From: WS-2 sp964650245
Lineage (GTDB): Bacteria; Eisenbacteria; RBG-16-71-46
Assembly: GCA_964650245.1 (NCBI GenBank)
Contig: CAZYQK010000083.1
Coordinates: forward strand, 1 to 14,048
Reading direction: 5' to 3'
Length of the DNA: 14,048 nt
The position numbers were made by a program, and so were the translations under genes. The notes beneath the pieces are model-generated. The model was not told the origin of the DNA. It was given only the letters and a program-made list of their open reading frames with translations, and did not search any database. Every line of letters begins with the position of its first letter. Position 1 is the first letter of the stretch. This document shows, piece after piece, positions 1 to 4,758 of the stretch.

Positions 1-2399
1 CCGCTCTGCGCCAGCACTTCGACCACGCGCCGCTTCTCCGACTGCTCCAGCTCTTCCAGCAGCGTGGTCGCCACCTGCGGGCCCTCGAGCTTGAGCTCCG
101 CCTCGGCGATCGCGTGCCCCTCGGGCGAGAGCAGCACCAGGCGCCGCAGCGTGGCCTTGAGCTCGCGCACGTTGCCCGGCCACGGATAGCGCGTGAGCCG
201 CTCGAAGGCGCCCGCGCTGAGCGTCACGTGCTTCCGCTCCTCCAGGCAGCTCGCGGCCAGGAAGTGTTCAGCCAGCAGCCCCACGTCTTCGCCGCGGTGG
301 CGCAGCGCCGGCAGCTCGATCACCGCCTGCGCCAGCCGGTAGTAGAGGTCCTTGCGCACTCCCTCGCCCTTCTCCAGCGCCGCGCGCTCGCGGTTGGTCG
401 CCGCCACCACCCGGGTCGAGACCGTGTGGTTGCGGCCCGCCCCGATTCGCCGCACCTCGCCCGATTCCAGCACCCGCAAGAGCTTCGACTGCAGCTCCAG
501 CGACATCTCCGCGATCTCGTCCAGGAAGATGGTCCCGCCGTCGCACAGCTCGAACAGCCCGGCCTTGTCCCGGAGCGCCCCGGTGAAGCCCCCCGCCACG
601 TGCCCGAATAGCTCGTTCTCGATCACCTCGCGCGGCAGCGCGCTGCAGTTGAGCGGGATGTAGGCGCCCGCCCGTTCCGAGATCCGGTGGATGCCGCCCG
701 CCACCAGCTCTTTCCCGGTCCCCGATTCGCCCACCACCAGCAGTGCCGCGTTGCTCTTGGCCAGCTTCGCCACGTCCTCCAGCAACCCCAGCAGGTGCGG
801 GTCGCGGGTCAGGAGCCCGAAGCTCTCCTGGGCCCACGCCGCGCGGCGGTCGAGCTCGGCCGAGCGCCGCGGGCGGCGCGGGGCGCGGCGGTGCTCGGCG
901 GCGGCGTGCGGTGCTTCGGGGAGGGCGGCGGGAGCGAGCGTCGCCCCGTGCGCCGCGATCCGCGCCCTGGCCTCGGCCAGCTTCGCCTGCGCCCCCATCC
1001 GCTCGAAATGATCGCGCGCCGCGTGGTAGGCCTCGAGTGCCCCCTTCGGATCGGCGAACTCGCCGGCGTTCGCACCGGACAGCCAGTCGCCGTAGCTCAG
1101 CCACAGCTTGCCCCACTCGTAGGGGGTCTCGATGTCGTCGTAGTAGGCGAAGCCCTGCGTGAAGTGCTGCTTCGCTTCGGCCGGCCGCTTCAGCGCGGCC
1201 GCGGCGAGCGCGAGCACCCGATAGGTGGCCGCCTCTTCGTAGCGATCGCCCAGCTCGCGGCAGTGTTCGAGGCCGGTCTTCGCCTCGGCGTACGCCTCCT
1301 CGCTACGCCCGAGCAGGAGGTAGCACTCGGCACGCCGCCGCCTGAGTTCCGCCACGATGTCGCCCCTGGGCACGATCGCGAGCGCCTTGGGCCAGACCTC
1401 GTCGTAGAGCCTGAGCGCCAGTTCCGCCTGGCCCTGCTCGAGGTGGATGTCGCCGAGGAATTCGGTGGTGAGGAGTGAGGGGCGGGAGTGAGTACGGGGA
1501 ATTTGCCAGGTCTGGCCCGAAGTGAAGAGCTCTCCGGCAGCTGGGAAATCTCCCATGTGGAGAAGCACCATTCCCTTCAAGAGGCTTGAGTACCAACTGA
1601 GGATTTCCGCCCCTGAGCTATTCGAGTCCGCGAGACACTCATCTGCGAGGTGAGTGGCCTCATCGAGCTTGCCACGCTTCCATTGGATGATGGTGAGCAG
1701 CCGCTTCGAGATGCTGGCGTAGTACGTGCTGCCCTTCTCGAGATAGATGTGGTGAGCCTCACCTGCAGCCTCCGCCGCACTTGCCCAGCGACAGAGATCT
1801 TTCTCGATTCGCGCGAGGTTCTCGAGAGCATTCGCTTCGGTTAGACGGTTTCCCCAGAGTCGTGCCGAAACGATCGCCTCAAGCGCGTAGCGCCTGGCAC
1901 TCGAATGGTTCCCCCGAAAGAGCTCTGCAGAGGAAAGCGCGAACGAACAGCTGGCGAGTTGGGATCTGTCCGAGGCTGCAAGGAGTTCTGCGCGGATACC
2001 CAGCAGCCGCTGTTCGGCCTCGTCCAGGCGATTGAGTTGCAAAAGACATCCACCCTCGCAGATTCGCAGTGCTATCGATTCTGGGGTTCTGGAGGTCAGC
2101 AGGTCGCCTTTCGTCTCCATCAGCTCGCGCGCCAAAGCCAAAGCCTTTTCGTGATCTCCCAACGAGCGAACGGCCAACGCGCGAATCACTCCAAGACGAA
2201 GCTCCAGCTCAGGCGTCTCGCTTGCGACGACTCGGGCGGAGGCATCAAGAAGTTCGAGGACAGAAACGAATTCGCCCGAGTCCATGAGGTCGCTGCAACA
2301 CGAGAAAATCGCCTCACCGATCGGAGACTTCGTGAGTCCCGACGATGCCTCATCCAGAAGGGACCTCAGAGCGGCGACTCTGGACCGAAGCTCATTCAT
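1..2399 (-). CDS. TPR-domain sigma-54-dependent transcriptional activator (3' end cut by window edge)
   Basis: A continuous frame of 799 codons runs from ATG 2399-2397 off the left edge. The start has GGAG at 2412-2409, 9 nt upstream. Residues 1 to about 480 are helical, TPR-like repeats (for example LDEAEQRLLGI, GRSEEAYAEAKTGLEHCREL). An Ala/Arg-rich linker (about 485-520) follows, then a sigma-54 AAA+ domain from about 538: Walker A GESGTGKE (557-564), loop GGFTGA (603-608), Walker B GGTIFLDE (621-628), Arg-finger region VRKDLYYRL (from 681) and WPGNVREL (740-747). A C-terminal Fis-type HTH is expected beyond the edge but cannot be seen. Family knowledge: such proteins remodel sigma-54 RNA polymerase by ATP hydrolysis. 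No response-regulator receiver is present, so the signal is probably sensed by the TPR part. Oddities: the usual GAFTGA loop reads GGFTGA, and the first 300 residues or so are encoded at about 57-58% GC against about 70% or more in the rest. It is the second gene of an ATGA-coupled pair. Confidence 0.9.
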   Translation of the reverse strand, partial: MNELRSRVAALRSLLDEASSGLTKSPIGEAIFSCCSDLMDSGEFVSVLELLDASARVVASETPELELRLGVIRALAVRSLGDHEKALALARELMETKGDLLTSRTPESIALRICEGGCLLQLNRLDEAEQRLLGIRAELLAASDRSQLASCSFALSSAELFRGNHSSARRYALEAIVSARLWGNRLTEANALENLARIEKDLCRWASAAEAAGEAHHIYLEKGSTYYASISKRLLTIIQWKRGKLDEATHLADECLADSNSSGAEILSWYSSLLKGMVLLHMGDFPAAGELFTSGQTWQIPRTHSRPSLLTTEFLGDIHLEQGQAELALRLYDEVWPKALAIVPRGDIVAELRRRRAECYLLLGRSEEAYAEAKTGLEHCRELGDRYEEAATYRVLALAAAALKRPAEAKQHFTQGFAYYDDIETPYEWGKLWLSYGDWLSGANAGEFADPKGALEAYHAARDHFERMGAQAKLAEARARIAAHGATLAPAALPEAPHAAAEHRRAPRRPRRSAELDRRAAWAQESFGLLTRDPHLLGLLEDVAKLAKSNAALLVVGESGTGKELVAGGIHRISERAGAYIPLNCSALPREVIENELFGHVAGGFTGALRDKAGLFELCDGGTIFLDEIAEMSLELQSKLLRVLESGEVRRIGAGRNHTVSTRVVAATNRERAALEKGEGVRKDLYYRLAQAVIELPALRHRGEDVGLLAEHFLAASCLEERKHVTLSAGAFERLTRYPWPGNVRELKATLRRLVLLSPEGHAIAEAELKLEGPQVATTLLEELEQSEKRRVVEVLAQS

Positions 2400-2680
2400 T
2401 GACGCGTGCTCCGTACCCTGGTGTTGGCCCTCACCGAGGTTTGGGAGGGCGCGTCAGTCTTAGGGGACCGAGAGAGAATGAGAGCAGGCTGAAGAGGTCG
2501 GACCCAAAGAATGAACCATTTGACCGAGTTTCCCGATGTCGGTCCATCCGGATCCCCCGCCTGCGGCGGCGGAAACGGATCCTTGATCTTGAATGCCGCC
2601 CCCTCGAGCGGCAGCGCGGCCAGTCCGATGGCCATCAGCAGCGCGCTCAGCAGCGCCGCCTTCCTGCGGTGACTCTTCAT
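2396..2680 (-). CDS. Small secreted or membrane-anchored peptide, coupled to the TPR regulator
   Basis: This 94-residue protein starts at ATG 2680-2678. A strong Shine-Dalgarno AAGGAG (2693-2688) lies 7 nt upstream, which decides this start over the longer in-frame Met at 2749. Residues 1-7 are basic (MKSHRRK) and 8-25 are hydrophobic (AALLSALLMAIGLAALP), with a likely signal-peptidase site near EGA-A (about 27-30). The remainder has a Pro-rich, acidic patch (DPFPPPQ, AGDPDGPT; 34-48), an aromatic stretch KWFILWV (54-60) and a basic tail. Its TGA stop overlaps the ATG of the downstream regulator (ATGA, 2399-2396), implying one mRNA and translational coupling. I do not recognise a family. It could be a signalling pre-peptide, a small envelope protein sensed by the regulator, or a leader peptide whose Pro-Pro-Pro codons slow ribosomes. 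Function is unknown; that the gene is real is fairly well supported by SD, signal peptide and overlap. Confidence 0.72.
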   Translation of the reverse strand: MKSHRRKAALLSALLMAIGLAALPLEGAAFKIKDPFPPPQAGDPDGPTSGNSVKWFILWVRPLQPALILSRSPKTDAPSQTSVRANTRVRSTRQ

Positions 2681-2720
2681 CTCAGCGCTCCTTGGTCTTC
2701 CCCGCGCGGGGGCGCGGCGC

Positions 2721-2738
2721 GGTGGGCTTGAGCCCGCC
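2721..2738. repeat. Near-perfect palindrome about 40 nt upstream of the small-peptide start
   Basis: The sequence ggtgggct-tg-agcccgcc forms 8-bp arms with one mismatch (a G-U pair in RNA) around a 2-bp centre. It could be an operator or a second leader hairpin. A third short palindrome, cccgcgcggg (2701-2710), lies between it and the Shine-Dalgarno. Nothing else was recognised in the 2681-2952 intergenic stretch apart from these elements, the larger inverted repeat and the candidate promoter. Confidence 0.4.
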
Positions 2739-2755
2739 GCTTCGCACACAGCAAT

Positions 2756-2798
2756 GCGCCCTCGCGGCCGCGCGGGAAGCGCGCAGTCGCGAGGGCGC
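2756..2798. repeat. 11-bp perfect inverted repeat in the leader of the peptide/regulator operon
   Basis: Arms gcgccctcgcg (2756-2766) and cgcgagggcgc (2788-2798) are perfectly complementary across a 21-nt loop. The loop itself contains a 5-bp stem (2770-2774 with 2780-2784). No T-run follows on either strand, so a classical intrinsic terminator is unlikely. It lies between the candidate promoter at 2880-2908 and the ATG at 2680, so it would sit in the 5' untranslated leader of the minus-strand operon. Confidence 0.6.
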
Positions 2799-2879
2799 GG
2801 TCAAAACCGCAGGTCGGATGAGGGGAAACGCGCACGGCGTCGCTCCGGACCAGGGTCTAAAGGCACGAAAGACTCTGAA

Positions 2880-2908
2880 AAGCTATGCCGATAGCGGACG
2901 AAGGTCAA
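2880..2908 (-). promoter_or_regulatory. Candidate promoter for the small peptide/TPR-regulator operon
   Basis: On the minus strand TTGACC (2908-2903) is followed after 17 nt by TAGCTT (2885-2880). This resembles a housekeeping -35/-10 pair. It lies 45 nt past the toxin stop codon and would give a leader of about 190 nt before the ATG at 2680. The -10 match is only partial, but TAG-type -10 elements recur before other genes in this window. Confidence 0.4.
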
Positions 2909-2952
2909 CGAATTTCTGGAGGGCGCAGGGGCTGAAGGGCCGAGCCCGCCCG

Positions 2953-3213
2953 CTACGGGCTGCGACGTGCCGTCGTTCGGCTCTCCCCGATGAAGCGCTC
3001 GATCTCCTCGCGATCGAGTCCGGCCTGTCGAAGGATCAAGCGCACCGCATCTTCATCGAGCATTTCCTTGCGCACAATCTCGACACGCCGCGTGGTGGCG
3101 ACTGAACGGTAGAGTTCGACCCGCCCAGTTCGCTTTCGGAACGTGAAGCCGAGCGCGCGTAGCCGATTGATGAGTTGCTGTCTAGGAACCGACGACCTGG
3201 CGACGGGCCCCAT
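2953..3213 (-). CDS. HicA-like toxin candidate (second gene of a toxin-antitoxin pair)
   Basis: This small basic protein has 86 residues. It starts at ATG 3213-3211 with GAGG about 10 nt upstream, and stops with TAG at 2955-2953. Its layout (RQQLINRLRALGFTFRKRT, then VELYRSV, TTRRVEIVRKEML, then LILRQAGLDREEIERFI) matches the alpha-beta-beta-alpha order and size of HicA/YcfA-like proteins, which are mRNA interferases with a dsRBD-like fold. The canonical GSHHxF segment with the catalytic His is replaced by RTGRVELYR, and no His remains there, so nuclease activity by the known mechanism is doubtful. It overlaps the preceding HicB-like gene by 32 nt in another frame, as expected for a translationally coupled pair. 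The assignment rests on partner, size and pattern. It may instead be a HicA-fold protein that has lost or changed its activity. Confidence 0.55.
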   Translation of the reverse strand: MGPVARSSVPRQQLINRLRALGFTFRKRTGRVELYRSVATTRRVEIVRKEMLDEDAVRLILRQAGLDREEIERFIGESRTTARRSP

Positions 3214-3514
3214 GGCGCTCGAACCTCGTGGTCCAGGGCACGTCGAAGCTCGTCCTGGCCGGGTCTAGGCGTTGAAGGGGCACCGTCGGCGTCCAGCCGT
3301 GACGCCTCAGGAAGTGGGCAAGTTCTCCAGTTTCGAGCAAGTCCTGAAAGAGCAGTTGCAGGCCCTCCCCGATGTTCGCGGTTAGCTCCTGCCAGGTCTC
3401 GCCCTCGAGGGTGAGACCGAGTGGATCGCAGATGGCGATCCAGTTCTCGTTGGCGGAGCGAAACACGCGCCACTCGACTTGCGTGTCGAGCCCGAACCGA
3501 ACGACGTCCTGCAC
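3182..3514 (-). CDS. HicB-like antitoxin candidate
   Basis: I choose GTG 3514-3512 as the start because AGGAG sits 7 nt upstream; in-frame Mets further up (3670 and nearer) have no such site. This gives 110 residues. The core (FRSANENWIAICDPLGLTL, then EGETWQELTANIGEGLQLL) has the strand-strand-helix pattern of HicB/DUF1902-type antitoxins, in which a short sheet carries 'WvA.cp.l.g....G.T..Ea..nv.e'. It continues with LLETGELAHFLRRHGW and a C-terminal tail (LQRLDPARTSFDVPWTTRFERHG) that probably contacts the toxin or DNA. No separate HTH or ribbon-helix-helix domain is obvious. It is first in the pair, overlaps the downstream toxin-like gene by 32 nt and is divergent from the NFACT gene. The expected role is neutralising the toxin and autorepressing the operon; this is inferred from family and context. 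Confidence 0.6.
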   Translation of the reverse strand: MQDVVRFGLDTQVEWRVFRSANENWIAICDPLGLTLEGETWQELTANIGEGLQLLFQDLLETGELAHFLRRHGWTPTVPLQRLDPARTSFDVPWTTRFERHGARRQVVGS

Positions 3515-3585
3515 GGAGTTTCTCCTGCGGAGGCGGGAGGCCGGGGGACGAGAGGGCCTGGTCGGAGTTCGTTTCATCGGCAACG

Positions 3586-3615
3586 ACTCTAGCGGCTTCG
3601 AGCCCAGCCTCGCAA
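3586..3615 (-). promoter_or_regulatory. Candidate promoter for the HicBA-like pair
   Basis: On the minus strand TTGCGA (3615-3610) and TAGAGT (3591-3586) are spaced by 18 nt, 71 nt upstream of the GTG start at 3514. The match to consensus is moderate (4 of 6 in each box). The short GGCTtcgAGCC palindrome lies in the spacer. Confidence 0.3.
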
Positions 3616-3631
3616 GCATTGCGGTGCAACA

Positions 3632-3660
3632 TTGCCGAATCTGGCCAGGGCACTTAGCTT
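3632..3660 (+). promoter_or_regulatory. Candidate promoter for the NFACT gene, implying a leaderless mRNA
   Basis: TTGCCG (3632-3637), a 17-nt spacer and TAGCTT (3655-3660) lie directly before the ATG at 3669. A transcript would start about 7 nt after the -10 box, at or next to the A of the ATG. This fits the absence of any Shine-Dalgarno sequence in front of this gene. Confidence 0.35.
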
Positions 3661-3668
3661 CGCGCTCC

Positions 3669-4643
3669 ATGGCTCCTGCCTCCCGGCCACACTCCGCCGC
3701 CTCCCCCGAGCGCGAGCGCGCCGCCGCGATTCTGCGCGCCGCGCGGCGCTATCACCGGCGGCTGGTGCGCAAGGTCGCGGCGCTGCGCGGCGATCTGGCC
3801 GAAGCCGAACGCGCGCCGCTCTTCCGCCGCCATGGCGAGGCGCTGCTCTCGTACCTCAAACAGGTGCCGGCGCGGGCGAAGCACGTCGAGTTGCCCGATC
3901 CGGCGGCCCATGGACGAACGCTGACGATCGAGCTCGACCCCGCGCTGACCGCCCAGGCCAACGCCGCGCGCTACTTCAAGCGCGCCGCCAAGGCCGAGCG
4001 CGGGCTCGGCGAGATTCCGCCCCGCATCGTGGGCGCCGAGGCCGAGGCTCACGCGCTGGGGCTGGCGATTGAAAAGCTCGAGCGCGCGCTCGAGCACGCG
4101 AGAGACACCGCGCTTCCGCCCGCGCTCGCGCGCGAGGCCGACTCCGCGCTCGCGAAGCTCCCTCCCGCGATGCGCGCCGAGGTGGCACCGCCGTCGGCCG
4201 CGGACTCGTCACCCGCCCGCGTCGCGCGCGGCGAGGCCCGTGCGCCTTCCGCGAAACTGCAGCCGCGGCGGCTCAGGACCAGCGACGGCTGGGACGTGCT
4301 GATCGGACGCAGCAACGACGGCAATGACTACCTGACGCATCATCTCGCGCGGCCCGAGGACTACTGGTTCCACGTCCACGGCGCGTCGGGCTCGCACGTG
4401 GTGCTGCGGCGCGGCAAGGGGAAGAACGAGCCGTCGAAGCAGACCATCGCGGAGGTCGCGGCGTGGGCGGCGTTCTACTCGCAGGCCCGCACCGCGGGCA
4501 AGGTGCCGGTGATCGTGACGCGCAAGAAGTACGTGCGGAAGCCGCGCAAGGCGCCGCCCGGGCTGGTGGTGTGCGAGCGCGAGAAGACGTTGATGGTGCG
4601 TCCGAAGGAGCCGGCGAGGGCGAGCCTCGCGAGCGAGGAGTAG
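3669..4643 (+). CDS. NFACT-family protein lacking the NFACT-N domain (NFACT-R/DUF814)
   Basis: A 324-residue protein. Residues about 15-125 are charged and helical and match the middle region of RqcH/FbpA/Tae2 proteins (LFRRHGEALLSYL, TIELDPALTAQANAARYFKRAAKAERG). An Ala-rich linker (about 140-198) leads to a clear NFACT-R domain at about 199-313: DGWDVLIGRSNDGNDYLT, ARPEDYWFHVHGASGSHVVLR, a KQTIAEVAAWAAFYSQAR helix, then VTRKKYVRKPRKAPPG and EREKTLMVRP. Full-length family members have about 550-600 residues with an N-terminal NFACT-N domain. That domain is absent here, because the upstream DNA holds the divergent HicB-like gene. Family knowledge: NFACT proteins bind the 50S subunit and tRNA in ribosome quality control. 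A short form may keep RNA or ribosome binding without the NFACT-N function. I chose ATG 3669 because upstream in-frame codons overlap the divergent promoter region; there is no Shine-Dalgarno. Confidence 0.85.
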   Translation: MAPASRPHSAASPERERAAAILRAARRYHRRLVRKVAALRGDLAEAERAPLFRRHGEALLSYLKQVPARAKHVELPDPAAHGRTLTIELDPALTAQANAARYFKRAAKAERGLGEIPPRIVGAEAEAHALGLAIEKLERALEHARDTALPPALAREADSALAKLPPAMRAEVAPPSAADSSPARVARGEARAPSAKLQPRRLRTSDGWDVLIGRSNDGNDYLTHHLARPEDYWFHVHGASGSHVVLRRGKGKNEPSKQTIAEVAAWAAFYSQARTAGKVPVIVTRKKYVRKPRKAPPGLVVCEREKTLMVRPKEPARASLASEE

Positions 4644-4653
4644 AAGAAACGCT

Positions 4654-4683
4654 TTGAATCGCCGACACTCGCGGGACTAGCAT
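4654..4683 (+). promoter_or_regulatory. Candidate promoter for the LVIVD-repeat protein
   Basis: TTGAAT (4654-4659) and TAGCAT (4678-4683) are spaced by 18 nt in the 115-nt intergenic region, in a local dip of GC, about 75 nt before the GTG start at 4759. Four of six bases match in each box. Confidence 0.35.
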
Positions 4684-4758
4684 TGATGTGAAGCGCCGCC
4701 CCCCAGCCGGGGCCCGGGCCGCAACGCAACTCACCATGACGCTGGGGAGGGAACAACC

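Noticed and set aside
268..1116. A 282-codon minus-strand frame under the sigma-54 regulator
   Set aside because: Another minus-strand frame over the same bases carries Walker A, Walker B, the Arg finger and WPGNVREL. This one is Arg/Gly/Ala-rich shadow.
2756..2798. Inverted repeat as a Rho-independent terminator
   Set aside because: No run of T follows on either strand, so it was kept only as an inverted repeat of unknown role.
2593..3105. A 170-codon plus-strand frame in the toxin/peptide region
   Set aside because: It is antisense to the small-peptide gene and the toxin gene, has no Shine-Dalgarno and is low-complexity at its start.
3372..3668. N-terminal extension of the NFACT gene upstream of ATG 3669
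   Set aside because: The 99 extra codons are antisense to the HicB-like gene, do not resemble NFACT-N and are compositionally unlike it.
3515..3670. Longer HicB-like protein starting at ATG 3670
   Set aside because: The 52 extra residues are Arg/Pro/Ser-rich and overlap promoter-like elements. GTG 3514 has AGGAG at the right distance.
4686..4720. GC-rich stretch with ccccagccgggg as a terminator of the NFACT gene
   Set aside because: The stem is only four base pairs and no T-tract follows.
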